Shown piece after piece: positions 8,806 to 18,018 of a DNA stretch of 64,000 bases (the first letter of the stretch is position 1; every line of letters starts with the position of its first letter). The position numbers and the translations under genes were made by a program. A model generated the notes under the pieces. It searched no databases. It was not told the origin of the DNA and saw only the letters and a list, made by a program, of their open reading frames with translations. Source of the stretch: Actinomadura flavalba DSM 45200 (lineage in GTDB: Bacteria > Actinomycetota > Actinomycetes > Streptosporangiales > Streptosporangiaceae); NCBI RefSeq assembly GCF_000374305.1, contig NZ_KB894094.1, forward strand, positions 124,001 through 188,000. The letters are read 5' to 3'.

Positions 8806-9669
8806 TCAGGACGCCGCCGTCAGCTCCTCGGCCTCCGGAGCGGCACGCGTGAGGTCGAGGGCGCGGCGGGCGTCGGGCGAGTACCGGTACCGCTCGGGGA
8901 TGACGCGGGTGGTGCGGTACAGGCTCTTCAGCGTGAGCGTCGCGGCCAGGTCGGACGTGGGCAGCCCCGGCAGCCCGTACATGCGGCGCGCCCAGCGCGG
9001 CAGCGTCGAGACGACGAGCGTGCCCACGGCCGGCGCGGCGAGCTTCAGCGGCATCAGCTTGCGCGGTACCGCCGGGTTGAACATGCGGCGCAGGCCGAGC
9101 TTGGCCTCCTCGCACGCCCAGATCTCGCCGCGCATCGCCGCGTAGTAGTCGCGCATCTCACCGACGCTGCCCGGCACCGACGCCGGGTCGAGCCCGACGA
9201 CCTCGGCGGCGCGGCGCTGCTCGTCCACGAACGCGTCGGCCTCGGCGGCGGTGAGCGGGACGCCCGCGCGGCGCGCGACGTCCAGGTAGGAGTCGACCTC
9301 GCCGAGGTGGACCCAGAGCAGGTTCTCCGGCTCGTCCACGGCGAACGTCTCGCCGGTGGTGAGGTCGACGCCGCGCAGCCGCGCGTGCAGGTTGCGGACG
9401 CGGCGGCCGACGCGGTCGACCTCGGCGTGCGTGCCGTAGGTGCGGACGCGGACGAACTCGACGGTCCGCTCCAGCCGCGCCCACGCCGAGCGCGGGTCCA
9501 TCAGTTCGGAGTTCTGCGCGGTGCCCCACATGGTGCGGGGGTGCAGCGCCTGCAAGAGCAGGGCGCGGATGCCCCCGACGATCAGGACGGGCTCCCCCAT
9601 CACACGCCAGGTCACCGATCCGGGGCCGAACAGGCCGTGGTCGGTGTCGTTCGCGAGCGCGGTGGTCAT
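8806..9669 (-). CDS. MpaB-type oxygenase-like protein (DUF2236)
   Basis: A 287-residue protein with the features of the DUF2236 / ER-bound oxygenase MpaB family: PGSVTWRVMGEPVLIVGGIRALLLQALHP near residues 17-45, with the conserved Leu-His-Pro, and LLWVHLGEVDSYLDVARR carrying the second conserved His. Members include the fungal MpaB and latex-clearing-type histidine-ligated haem oxygenases; actinobacterial versions are mostly uncharacterised. Read leftward from ATG at 9669 behind GGAG. An inverted repeat lies just upstream (9698-9717), the usual context of TetR control, though no TetR gene is next door. Confidence 0.85.
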   Translation of the reverse strand: MTTALANDTDHGLFGPGSVTWRVMGEPVLIVGGIRALLLQALHPRTMWGTAQNSELMDPRSAWARLERTVEFVRVRTYGTHAEVDRVGRRVRNLHARLRGVDLTTGETFAVDEPENLLWVHLGEVDSYLDVARRAGVPLTAAEADAFVDEQRRAAEVVGLDPASVPGSVGEMRDYYAAMRGEIWACEEAKLGLRRMFNPAVPRKLMPLKLAAPAVGTLVVSTLPRWARRMYGLPGLPTSDLAATLTLKSLYRTTRVIPERYRYSPDARRALDLTRAAPEAEELTAAS

Positions 9670-9697
9670 GGACCGCTCCTCTCGGCTCCGGCCTCCA

Positions 9698-9717
9698 GTG
9701 TAATTGATGACTTACAC
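9698..9717. promoter_or_regulatory. Inverted repeat upstream of the DUF2236 gene
   Basis: GTGTAA and TTACAC are perfect 6-bp arms separated by 8 bases, 29 bp before the DUF2236 start. The TGTAA/TTACA arm type is common in TetR-family operators. Sequence observation only. Confidence 0.5.
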
Positions 9718-9738
9718 GCGGGGCCAGGGGCCCGCGCC

Positions 9739-10155
9739 TCACACCGTGCGGTCGTCCTCCAGGTCGGGGTCGTCGTCCTCGTCGTCCACCTCGACGTCCG
9801 GGCCGTCGACGTCCGGGTCGTCGTCCTCGTCGTCGATCTCGGTCTGCTCGGCGATCCACGTCAGATAGTCGAGGCTGCCCGCCGTCACCGGCGTGCCGAT
9901 GATCTCCGGGGTGTCGTAGGAGTGCAGGTCGGTGATGAGCGAGGCCAGCTCGTCGAACCGGTCGGTGGTGGTCTTGAACAGCACCATCCACTCCTCGGCG
10001 GTCTCGATCTCATCCTCCCACCAGTACGTGCTCTGGATCGGGCCGACGAGCTGCGCGCAGGCGGCCAGCCGGTCGGCCACCGCCGCGCGCGCCAGCTCGG
10101 CCGCCTCATCCCGCGCGTCGACGGTCGTGGTCACCTGTACATACGAGCGTGCCAT
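9739..10155 (-). CDS. cutA: CutA-like divalent-cation tolerance protein with acidic tail
   Basis: Residues 1-105 are a standard CutA1 trimer-forming domain: ADRLAACAQLVGPIQSTYWWEDEI with the conserved Cys33 and the Tyr-Trp-Trp-Glu segment, and MVLFKTTTDRF. Residues 106-138 are an extra tail in which 21 of 33 residues are Asp or Glu and the octapeptide DDEDDDPD occurs twice, at 108-115 and 124-131. CutA proteins are about 105-112 residues, so the tail is an addition. CutA is linked to copper tolerance in bacteria, with an uncertain mechanism; the tail could bind cations. The ATG at 10155 has GGAG upstream. Confidence 0.88.
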   Translation of the reverse strand: MARSYVQVTTTVDARDEAAELARAAVADRLAACAQLVGPIQSTYWWEDEIETAEEWMVLFKTTTDRFDELASLITDLHSYDTPEIIGTPVTAGSLDYLTWIAEQTEIDDEDDDPDVDGPDVEVDDEDDDPDLEDDRTV

Positions 10156-10204
10156 GCCGGGACTCCTTCCCCCTGTGGCGGAACGACACCCCTGGCCACG
10201 GCGG

Positions 10205-12019
10205 TCAGCGGGACGGGCGGACGACGAGGGCGCTGCCGCCGCCCCGTCGCGTCGGCTCGGCGACGGCCTGCACGCGGCCGTCGCGAAGGAACTCCAGGCC
10301 CGTCGCCGCGCCGATCGTCCCGGCGGGCGGGCCGGGGAACAGCGCGACCTGGTGGCCCTTCGCGGTCAGCGCCGCGCCGTAGCGGTCGAGGAAGCCCTGC
10401 TCGGCGAAGACCTGCGGCGTGTTGCGCTGGGTGGCGCGGGGCGCGGCGAGCGCGGTGGGCAGGTCCATGCCGAGGTCGATGCGGTTCAACAGGATCTGCA
10501 GGACGGTCGTGATGATCGTCGAGCCGCCGGGGGTGCCGACCGCGAGCTTGGGGCGGCCCTTCTCCAGCACGATCGTCGGCGCCATGCTGCTGCGCGGCCG
10601 CTTGCCCGGTCCGGGCAGGTTCGGGTCGGGGGCGGCGCCGGGCGCGGGCGGCTGGAGGGTGAAGTCGGTCAGCTCGTTGTTGAGCAGGAATCCCCGGCCC
10701 GGGACGGTGATGCCGCTGCCGCCGAACTGCTCGATCGTGACGTTGTAGGCGACGACGTTGCCCCACTTGTCCGCGACGACCAGGTGGGTCGTCTGTGGGC
10801 CCTCGTAGGTGAGCGCGGCGCCCGTCTTGCCGGGCTTCGGGCACCGCTCGTAGCGGCCGTCCGGGCTGCCGGGCGCGACCGGCGCCTGCGCGGCGCGCGC
10901 CGGGTCGATGCGGCAGGCGCGCTCGCGGGCGTAGCCGCGCGACAGCAGCTCGCGCAGCGGGACCTTCACCTGGGCGGGGTCACCGACGTAGCGGCCCCGG
11001 TCGGCGTAGGCGAGCTTGGACGCCTCCAGGTACAGGTGCAGCGCGGCGGCAGGGTCCTTCTTGTCGAGCTCGAACCGGTTGAGGATGTTCAGCGCCTCAC
11101 CGACCGTGGAGCCGCCGGACGACGACGGCGGCATCCCGTACACGTCCAGGCCCCGGTAGGAGACGCGCGTCGGCTGCGGGCTGAGCGCGCGGTAGGCGGC
11201 GACGTCGCGGGCGGTCATCAGGCCGGGGCGGACGTTGCGGGTGGCGGCGGGGTCGACCGGCGGGCGCTGGACCGTCCGGACGATGTCCTGCCCGATCCGC
11301 CCCCGGTAGAACGACGCCGGTCCGCGCTGGGCCAGCTCCCGGTAGGTCCGGGCGAGGTCGGGGTTGCGGAACGTCGAGCCGACGGCGGGCGGGCGTCCGC
11401 CCGGCAGGAACAGTTTCCGCGTGGGGACGATATCGGCGAAACGGGCCTGATTCTGCGCGGTCTGATCGTGGAATTCTTGATCGACCTTAAATCCCTTTTC
11501 GGCCACGCCGATCGCGGGCTTCAGGAGCGTGCCGAGATCGCGGGTGCCGAACGCGCGCAGCGCGCGGTCCCACTGCGCGACCGTGCCCGGGACGCCGACG
11601 CCGAGCCCGCTCGTCACCGCCTGGTCGAACGGGATCGCGGTGCCCGTCGCGGGGTCGACGAACGAGTCCGCGCGCATCGCCCGGGGCGCCGTCTCGCGGC
11701 CGTCGAAGGTGTGGACGCGGCGGGTGCGGGCGTCGTAGTACGTGAGGTAGCCGCCTCCGCCGATGGCCGCGACGTACGGCTCGGTGACGCCGAGCGTCGC
11801 GCCCGCCGCCACGGCCGCGTCCATCGCGTTCCCGCCGCGCTTGAGCACGTCGAGCGCCGTGCGGCTGGCGTCGAGGTCGACGGTGGCGACGGCGCCGCCC
11901 GAGCCGGTGGCGACCGGCGTCTTGGCCGGGGCGGGCGCGGCGGTGGCCGGGCCCGCGAGGGACGCGGCGAGCGCGGCGGCCGTGGCGAGGGCCAGGACGG
12001 GCGTCGTGCGACGGGACAC
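10205..12019 (-). CDS. ggt: Gamma-glutamyltranspeptidase, exported
   Basis: A 604-residue Ntn-hydrolase precursor. GTG at 12019 is chosen because a perfect AGGAGG lies 5 bases upstream and the start gives a clean signal peptide (SRRTTPVLALATAAALAASLAGPATAA). The autoprocessing nucleophile is Thr410 in GPQTTHLVVADKWGN, which would separate a ~409-residue large and a ~195-residue small subunit; the small subunit keeps the oxyanion-hole SSMAPTIVL and TPGGSTII motifs. It hydrolyses or transfers the gamma-glutamyl group of glutathione-like thiols and gamma-glutamyl compounds outside the cell. A patch at about 11400-11520 (KGFKVDQEFHDQTAQNQ) has markedly lower GC and AT-ending codons than its flanks. 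Confidence 0.93.
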   Translation of the reverse strand: MSRRTTPVLALATAAALAASLAGPATAAPAPAKTPVATGSGGAVATVDLDASRTALDVLKRGGNAMDAAVAAGATLGVTEPYVAAIGGGGYLTYYDARTRRVHTFDGRETAPRAMRADSFVDPATGTAIPFDQAVTSGLGVGVPGTVAQWDRALRAFGTRDLGTLLKPAIGVAEKGFKVDQEFHDQTAQNQARFADIVPTRKLFLPGGRPPAVGSTFRNPDLARTYRELAQRGPASFYRGRIGQDIVRTVQRPPVDPAATRNVRPGLMTARDVAAYRALSPQPTRVSYRGLDVYGMPPSSSGGSTVGEALNILNRFELDKKDPAAALHLYLEASKLAYADRGRYVGDPAQVKVPLRELLSRGYARERACRIDPARAAQAPVAPGSPDGRYERCPKPGKTGAALTYEGPQTTHLVVADKWGNVVAYNVTIEQFGGSGITVPGRGFLLNNELTDFTLQPPAPGAAPDPNLPGPGKRPRSSMAPTIVLEKGRPKLAVGTPGGSTIITTVLQILLNRIDLGMDLPTALAAPRATQRNTPQVFAEQGFLDRYGAALTAKGHQVALFPGPPAGTIGAATGLEFLRDGRVQAVAEPTRRGGGSALVVRPSR

Positions 12020-12180
12020 AGATCCTCCTGCGGGACGCGAACCCGACCACGGTGCCATTGATCTTGCCGTGGCGCCAGTCCCGGACGGGACGGACAGCCC
12101 GGGACTTTCTGACATTTAGCCTTAAATCAATGCGCACTTACCGGGTCGTAGGTAATTCTGTCCTGCCACGGGAGGTGCGC

Positions 12181-14310
12181 ATGAGCCGTTCGGTGTTCCG
12201 CAGACTGCCGGTCGAACAGGCCGTAGGCGACCATTACGGCGGGCGCCACCGGCTCCGCGCCGTCTACCGCACCCCCGACCTCGTCGTGCTCGGCCTCGGC
12301 GTGATGATCGGCGCCGGGATCTTCTCGATCGCCGCGCGGCAGGCCGCCGGGACGGCCGGGCCCGCCGTCGTCGTGTCGTTCCTCATCGCGGGCGGCGTCT
12401 GCCTGCTCGCCGCCCTCGCCTACGCCGAGATGGGCGCGCTCGTGCCCGTCGCGGGCTCCGCCTACGCGTTCACCTATGTCGCGTTCGGGGAGATCTGGGG
12501 ATGGCTGGTCGGCTGGTCGCTCGTGCTGGAACTGCTGCTGGCGGCGTCGGCCGTGTCCCGGGCCTGGTCGCTGTACGCGGCGCAGACGCTCGCCGGGTTC
12601 GACGTGCCCGTCCCCGGCTGGCTCGGCGGGCTCATCGGGCAGCGCACCGGCTTCGACGTGTTCGCGCTCGCGATCCTGGCGCTGCTCGTGCTGCTCGTGG
12701 CCATCGGCGGGCGGGTCGGGCTGCGGACGCTGTGGCTCATCGTCGTGGCCAAGCTCGCCGTGCTCGGGCTCGTCGTCGGCGTCGGCGCCACGTACTTCGA
12801 CGCGGGCAACCTGCGGCCGTTCGTGCCGCCCGCGCGGCCCGCGCCGTCCGGCGGGACCATGCTGGAGTCGGCCGTCAGCGCGCTCACCGGCGGCGGGCCC
12901 CAGGTGTTCGGCGTCTGGGGCGTGCTCGCCGCCGCGCCCGCCATCGTGTTCGCCTACATCGGGTTCGACCTCGTCGCCACGGCCGCCGAGGAGACCGGCG
13001 ACGCGCCGCGCCGCGTGCCGCGCGGCATCCTCGGCGCGCTCGTCGCCGCGATCGTCGGGTACACGGCGGTCGCGCTCGTCCTGACCGCGATGGTGCGCTA
13101 CGACCGGATCGACCCGGAGGCGGCGACGCTGAGCGGCGCGTTCGACGCCGTCGGCGCGGGCGGCATGGGCCGCGTCATCGACATCGGCGCCGTCCTCGGC
13201 CTCACGACCGTGATCCTCGTCGTCCTGGTGGCGCTCACCCGCGTCGTGTTCTCCCTCGGCCGCGACGGGCTGCTGCCCGCGTCGCTCGGCCGCACCGGCC
13301 GGTACCGGGTGCCGACGCGGGCGACGCTGGTGGCGGGCGGCGCGGCCATCGTCATGACGCAGACGGTGGACGTCCTCGCCCTGGAGCCGCTGGTCGTCAT
13401 GGGGGCGCTGTTCACGTTCCTGTTCGTCGCGGCGGCCGTGCCCGCCCTGCGCCGCTCCCGCCCCGACCTGCCCCGCCCCTTCCGCGTCCGCGCCCCGCGC
13501 ACCGTCGCGACGGCGACGATCGTCCTGGTGGTGTGGCTGCTGAGCAACCTGCCGTTCAGCACACTGGGATGGTTCGCGTGCTGGATGGCGGCGGGCCTCG
13601 CCGTCTACCTCCTGTACGGCCGCCGCCACAGCCACCTCCGCCAAACCGACCCACCCCCGCCACCCGCCTCCCGCACACCCACGCAGAACCCCGGACCGTT
13701 CACACCACCCCCGCCCGCACGAGACGCCCGACCGTTCACGCCACCCCCACGAGGCGGACCGCCCACCCACGACCCGCTCTCTCCCGCACGAAACGCCGGA
13801 CCGCTGGCGCCACCCCCGCAAGGCGGACCGCCGTCCCACGGTCCGGCCTCTCCCTCGCGGGACGCCGGACCGTTCGCGTCGCCCCCGGAGGGCGGGTCGC
13901 CCTCCCACGGTTCGGCCTCTCCCGGGCGGGACGCCGGGCGGTTCGCGCCGCCCCCGCCGGGCGGGCCGCCGTCCCACGGTTCAGCCTCTCCCGCGCAGAA
14001 CGCCGGGCCGTTGGCACCATCTCCGCAAGGCGGAGCGCCGACGCACGATCCCGCCTCGCCCTCGCGGGACGCCGGGCCGCTTGCGCCGCCCCAGCAGGGC
14101 GGACCGCCGACGCACGATTCGCCCCCTCCCGCGCGGGACGCCGGGCCGCTCGCGCCGCCCCCGCAGGGCGGGTCGCCTTCCCACGGTTCGGCCTCTCCCT
14201 CGCGGGACGGCGGGCCTTCTCCGCGGGGTGGGCGGTCGTCTGATCCGTTCGCCGTTCCGCCCATGGACGTTCCGCGTCGGGGGCGCTACCGGCGCGACGC
14301 CCCGCAGTGA
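12181..14310 (+). CDS. APC-superfamily amino acid permease with repetitive proline-rich tail
   Basis: A 709-residue protein. Residues 1-~485 are an APC permease: VVLGLGVMIGAGIFSIAARQAAGTAGP is the cationic-amino-acid-transporter-type first helix, followed by about 12-14 membrane segments ending at SNLPFSTLGWFACWMAAGLAVYLLYG. Residues ~490-709 are a Pro/Gly/Ser/Ala-rich, probably disordered cytoplasmic tail containing seven consecutive 23-residue repeats (see 13717-14199). ATG at 12181 follows GGGAGGTGCGC; the frame is open upstream to 12052 without an equally good start. Permeases of this family are usually 450-500 residues, so the tail is an unusual extension. Substrate not predictable. Confidence 0.87.
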   Translation: MSRSVFRRLPVEQAVGDHYGGRHRLRAVYRTPDLVVLGLGVMIGAGIFSIAARQAAGTAGPAVVVSFLIAGGVCLLAALAYAEMGALVPVAGSAYAFTYVAFGEIWGWLVGWSLVLELLLAASAVSRAWSLYAAQTLAGFDVPVPGWLGGLIGQRTGFDVFALAILALLVLLVAIGGRVGLRTLWLIVVAKLAVLGLVVGVGATYFDAGNLRPFVPPARPAPSGGTMLESAVSALTGGGPQVFGVWGVLAAAPAIVFAYIGFDLVATAAEETGDAPRRVPRGILGALVAAIVGYTAVALVLTAMVRYDRIDPEAATLSGAFDAVGAGGMGRVIDIGAVLGLTTVILVVLVALTRVVFSLGRDGLLPASLGRTGRYRVPTRATLVAGGAAIVMTQTVDVLALEPLVVMGALFTFLFVAAAVPALRRSRPDLPRPFRVRAPRTVATATIVLVVWLLSNLPFSTLGWFACWMAAGLAVYLLYGRRHSHLRQTDPPPPPASRTPTQNPGPFTPPPPARDARPFTPPPRGGPPTHDPLSPARNAGPLAPPPQGGPPSHGPASPSRDAGPFASPPEGGSPSHGSASPGRDAGRFAPPPPGGPPSHGSASPAQNAGPLAPSPQGGAPTHDPASPSRDAGPLAPPQQGGPPTHDSPPPARDAGPLAPPPQGGSPSHGSASPSRDGGPSPRGGRSSDPFAVPPMDVPRRGRYRRDAPQ
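13717..14199 (+). repeat. Seven tandem 69-bp in-frame repeats encoding a Pro/Gly-rich tail
   Basis: Seven contiguous 69-bp units without indels encode a 23-residue motif, consensus roughly RDAGPLAPPPQGG-P-SHG-ASP. Units differ by scattered substitutions (RDAGPFASPPEGG, RDAGRFAPPPPGG, QNAGPLAPSPQGG and so on). A degenerate half unit precedes (QNPGPFTPPP) and a truncated one follows (SRDGGPSPRGG). Because every unit is a multiple of three, copy-number change would keep the frame. Confidence 0.92.
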
Positions 14311-14390
14311 GCGATCGATCGCGACGCTTGACCGGGTGGGGCCCGGTGGGGTCTCATCGCGTGGACACTCCACCCCCTGGGAGGTCGGCG

Positions 14391-16313
14391 TTGCGTTCCC
14401 CCCTCGCTGTCGCCGTCGCGCTGTTCGTCGCGGCCGGATTGCTCACCGGTGTGCCGGCGGCCGTGGCCGCGCCCGCCGACGGGTGCGATCCGATCGACCC
14501 GGCGGCGTGCCTGCTGCCGTTCCCGAGCGACCACTACACGCGCGCGGACGCGACGTCGCCGACCGGGCGGCGGCTCGATCTGCACACGACGTTGAGCAAC
14601 ACGCTCGGCGTGCGCGTGAACCCCGCCGAGTGGAACCGCTCGGACGGGTTCTCGCCCGGGTCGATGCTGCTCAGCCGGGTGCCGGGGGTGGACCTCGCGC
14701 GCAGCGGGGCGGCGCCGATCACCGACATCGGGGCGTCGCTGGCGGCGGACGCGCCGATCGTCCTGCTGGACACCGAGACCGGGGAGCGGTGGCCGTACTG
14801 GGCGGAACTGGACGCCAACGCCCCCGAGGACCGGAAGGCGCTCATCGTCCGCCCGGCGCGCAACCTGACCGAGGGGCACCGGTACGCGGTCGCGCTGCGG
14901 GGGTTGCGCGACGCGTCGGGCGCGGTCATCGCGCCGAATCCCGCGTTCGCGAAGATCCTCGGCGGGACGCTGCCGTCCGGCGACCCGCTGGCGGCGCGGC
15001 AGCGGGCGATCCGGGGCGTCCTCGGCGACCTGGACCGGCACGGCGTCGGCACCGGCGACCTGTACCTGGCGTGGGACTTCACCGTCGCGAGCCGCGAGGG
15101 CCTGACCGGGCCCGCGACGACGATCCACACCGAGGCGCTCGCCCGGCTCGGCGCCCGCTCCCCCGACTTCGTCGTCACCCAGGTCACCGACGACGTCGAC
15201 GAGCGCATCGCCCGCGACGTCAAGGGGTTCGTGTTCGCGCCGAGCTACCTGGCGCTGCGCGGCGGCCCGCCCGGCGGCGGCTTCCACCGGGGCGCCGACG
15301 GCAGGCCGGCGCAGTTGCCGGGCAACACGCAGGTCGTGCCGTTCCAGTGCGAGATCCCCCGTTCGGCGCTGGAGACGCCCGCGCGTCCCGCACTCTACGG
15401 GCACGGGCTGCTCGGCTCCGAGAGCGAGGTCGGGGCCGGGAACGTCAAGGCGATGGCGTCCGAGCACGGGTTCGTGTTCTGCGCGACGAAGTGGATCGGG
15501 ATGGCGAACGAGGACGTCCCGAACGTCCTCACCGCGCTCATGGACGTCACCCGCTTCTCCACCGTCGCGGACCGGCTCCAGCAGGGGATGCTCAACTTCA
15601 CCTACCTGGGCCGCGCGCTGACGAAGGGCTTCACGCGGCACAAGGCGTTCCAGAACGCGGCCGGGAGGCCGGTCGTGGACGCCTCGGCCGAGCTGGTCTT
15701 CGACGGCAACAGCCAGGGCGGCATCATGGGCGGCGCGCTCGCGGCCGTCTCCCCCGACGTGAAGCGCGCGGTGCTCGGCGTCCCGGCGATGAACTACAGC
15801 ACGCTGCTGAACCGCAGCTCGGACTTCCCGCAGTACGCGCGGGTCCTCGACCTGTTCTATCCGGACAAGCTGGACCAGCAGGTCGCGCTGGCGCTGATCC
15901 AGATCCTGTGGGACCGCGGCGAGGCCAACGGCTATGCGGCGGCGCTGCGCGTCCCCGTCCTGATGCACGTCGCGTTCGGTGACCACCAGGTCGCGCCGGT
16001 CGCCGCCGACGTCCAGGCCCGGACGATCGGCGCCCGCCTGCACACCCCGGCGATCCGCCCGGGCCGCCTCCCCGACAAGGCCCCGTACTGGGGCATCCAG
16101 CCCCTCACCCACCCGCATCGCGGCTCAGCGATGGTCGTCTGGGACAGCGGCTCCCCCGCCCCGCCCCTCACCAACACCCCACCCACCGAGGGTCGCGACC
16201 CCCACTCCGATCCCCGCAACAACGCCGACGCCCGCCGCCAGAAGGCCGCCTTCCTCAAGACCGGCGAGGTCATCGACGTCTGCTCCGGCGGCCCCTGCGT
16301 CATCGCTCCCTAG
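14391..16313 (+). CDS. Exported alpha/beta-hydrolase-like protein
   Basis: From a TTG at 14391, chosen for GGGAGG 6 bases upstream, this is 640 residues starting with a Sec signal peptide (RSPLAVAVALFVAAGLLTGVPAAVAA). The mature protein begins with a Cys-containing region (DGCDPIDPAACLLPFPSDHYT). The likely nucleophile is Ser441 in FDGNSQGGIMGG, a Gly-Asn-Ser-Gln-Gly elbow, with PALYGHGLLGS as the oxyanion-loop region. The N-terminal ~250 residues resemble large secreted hydrolases seen in bacteria that degrade esters or polymers, but no substrate can be named. The C-terminus has VCSGGPC, a possible disulfide. It stands alone between the APC permease and a convergent gene. Confidence 0.75.
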   Translation: MRSPLAVAVALFVAAGLLTGVPAAVAAPADGCDPIDPAACLLPFPSDHYTRADATSPTGRRLDLHTTLSNTLGVRVNPAEWNRSDGFSPGSMLLSRVPGVDLARSGAAPITDIGASLAADAPIVLLDTETGERWPYWAELDANAPEDRKALIVRPARNLTEGHRYAVALRGLRDASGAVIAPNPAFAKILGGTLPSGDPLAARQRAIRGVLGDLDRHGVGTGDLYLAWDFTVASREGLTGPATTIHTEALARLGARSPDFVVTQVTDDVDERIARDVKGFVFAPSYLALRGGPPGGGFHRGADGRPAQLPGNTQVVPFQCEIPRSALETPARPALYGHGLLGSESEVGAGNVKAMASEHGFVFCATKWIGMANEDVPNVLTALMDVTRFSTVADRLQQGMLNFTYLGRALTKGFTRHKAFQNAAGRPVVDASAELVFDGNSQGGIMGGALAAVSPDVKRAVLGVPAMNYSTLLNRSSDFPQYARVLDLFYPDKLDQQVALALIQILWDRGEANGYAAALRVPVLMHVAFGDHQVAPVAADVQARTIGARLHTPAIRPGRLPDKAPYWGIQPLTHPHRGSAMVVWDSGSPAPPLTNTPPTEGRDPHSDPRNNADARRQKAAFLKTGEVIDVCSGGPCVIAP

Positions 16314-16381
16314 CCCACGGCCCGACACGATCCGAAACCGTCGTGACTCGCACCGCCGTCCTGCCCGTGCCGGTCCGGAGG

Positions 16382-16675
16382 TCAGGTGGCGAGGTGGCGT
16401 TCGATGGTCGCCACCTTGGCGTTCAGTGCGTCGGTCACGCCGGGGCGCAAGTCGGCCTTGAGGACGAGGCTGACGCGCGGGGCGCGGGCGGCGACGGCGT
16501 CGGTGGCGGCCTTGACGACGGCCATGACCTCGTCCCACTCGCCCTCGATCGTGGTGAACATCGCGTCGGTGCGGTGGGGCAGGCCGCTCGCGCGGACGAC
16601 CCGTACCGCCTCCGCGACGAGTTCGCCGACGTCCTCCCCCGTACCGAGCGGCGTCACCGAGAACGCGACCAGCAT
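16382..16675 (-). CDS. Thiamine-binding-like protein, MTH1187/YkoF family (DUF77)
   Basis: A 97-residue protein matching the short MTH1187 family: [22 protein letters not shown] at the N-terminus, [27 protein letters not shown] in the middle. Family members form tetramers of ferredoxin-like folds and have been linked to thiamine or hydroxymethylpyrimidine binding. The ATG at 16675 has GGGAGGT 6 bases upstream, deciding the start. It lies downstream of the glycosyltransferase operon on the other side of a short gap with no shared promoter visible. Confidence 0.85.
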   Translation of the reverse strand: MLVAFSVTPLGTGEDVGELVAEAVRVVRASGLPHRTDAMFTTIEGEWDEVMAVVKAATDAVAARAPRVSLVLKADLRPGVTDALNAKVATIERHLAT

Positions 16676-16740
16676 GACGTACCTCCCATGATCGGCTTCC
16701 GTACGTCCCACGCTCTCATCCGCTCGGCCCGGACGCGGAG

Positions 16741-17976
16741 TCAGGCGGCCGGGCGGCGGGCGGGGAAGACCCAGCGGTCGAGCGCCAGGAAGCGGAGCAG
16801 GGTGATCATGAGGAAGGCGGCGACGAGCGTGGCCGTCTCGGTCACGCGGTGGACGTCCGGGGCGACGACGTGCAGCAGCGTCACCACGCCCGTCGTGAAG
16901 GCGTAGTTGATCGCGAACAGCAGGCCCGCGCGGGTGTGGACGCCGGCGCGCGGGCCGCCCGCGCGGTTGAACGTCCAGCGGCGGTTGGCCTCGGTGTTGG
17001 CGACGGCCGTGACGAGCAGCGCCACGAAGTTCGCGCCGACCGGTTCGAGGCCGTCGCGCAGCAGCAGGTAGATCAGCGCGTGCAGGACGCTCGACACCAC
17101 GCCGATCATGCCGAACGACACCAGCTTGACGAGCAGTTCGGCGCGGGGCTTGGCCAGCACGGCGTCCGGATGGGCGGGGCTCGGCTCCGGCCGGGCGGGC
17201 AGCTCGACGGTCGCGCGGCCCGCCGCCATCGAGCGGGCGACGCGGGCGACGCCGCGCAGGTCGTCGAGCGCGGTGCGGACGACGTCCACCCGGGTGTCGA
17301 CGTCCTCGATCCAGTCGACCGGGACCTCCCGCACGCGCAGCCCGTTGTACTCGGCGAGCAGCAGCAGCTCGGTGTCGAAGAACCAGCGGTCGTCGGCGAC
17401 CTTCTCCAGCAGGGGCCGGACGAGGTCGGTGCGCGCGGCCTTGAACCCGCACTGCGCGTCGCGGAAACCGGTGCGGAACCCGGCCCGCAGCAGCCGGTTG
17501 TAGCAGCGCGACACCATCTCGCGGCGGACGCCGCGCGTGACGCGGGCCCCGTGCGCGAGGCGGCTGCCGACGACGACGTCGGCGTGCCCGCTGACCAGCG
17601 GCGCGACGAGCGGGAGCAGCGCGTCGAGGCCGGTGGACAGGTCGACGTCCATGTAGGCGACGATGTCGGCGGTGCTGCCGGACCAGGCGGCGCGCAGCGC
17701 GGCGCCGCGCCCCCGGACGTCGATCCGCCGGGCGCGGACCTCGGGGAACGCGGCGGCGAGCCCGGTGGCGACCTCCCAGGTGGCGTCGGTGCTGCCGTTG
17801 TCGACGACGGTGATCTGCCACGCCAGCGGGAACGCCGAGCCGAGGAAGTCGTGCAGGGTGCGGACGCAGCCGGGCAGCGCGCGTTCCTCGTTGAGCACGG
17901 GAATGACGATCTCGACCGTCGCCACCGGCCGCTCCGAGACAGCGGCGAAACCGGCGGAAACTGGCGATTCAAGCAC
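16741..17976 (-). CDS. GT2 glycosyltransferase fused to a GtrA-like membrane domain
   Basis: A 411-residue protein. Residues ~20-250 are a GT-A family-2 transferase of the polyprenyl-phosphate-sugar synthase type: [50 protein letters not shown] (metal-binding Asp-x-Asp) and [13 protein letters not shown]. Residues ~275-405 are a GtrA domain with four membrane segments, including [20 protein letters not shown] and [12 protein letters not shown]. The fusion couples synthesis of a lipid-linked sugar with its presentation across the membrane. GTG at 17976 follows AAAGG; the upstream methyltransferase gene ends 42 bp before, so the two form an operon. Confidence 0.9.
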   Translation of the reverse strand: MLESPVSAGFAAVSERPVATVEIVIPVLNEERALPGCVRTLHDFLGSAFPLAWQITVVDNGSTDATWEVATGLAAAFPEVRARRIDVRGRGAALRAAWSGSTADIVAYMDVDLSTGLDALLPLVAPLVSGHADVVVGSRLAHGARVTRGVRREMVSRCYNRLLRAGFRTGFRDAQCGFKAARTDLVRPLLEKVADDRWFFDTELLLLAEYNGLRVREVPVDWIEDVDTRVDVVRTALDDLRGVARVARSMAAGRATVELPARPEPSPAHPDAVLAKPRAELLVKLVSFGMIGVVSSVLHALIYLLLRDGLEPVGANFVALLVTAVANTEANRRWTFNRAGGPRAGVHTRAGLLFAINYAFTTGVVTLLHVVAPDVHRVTETATLVAAFLMITLLRFLALDRWVFPARRPAA

Positions 17977-18018
17977 CCTGATCGACCTTTCGGGAATGCA
18001 CGAAAAAGCGGGAGAACG

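Noticed and set aside
12127..13977. 616-residue leftward frame opposite the APC permease
   Set aside because: Shadow of the permease and its repeats; no start signal or domain.
13717..14199. CRISPR-like array
   Set aside because: Units are contiguous 69-bp coding repeats without spacers and stay in the permease frame.
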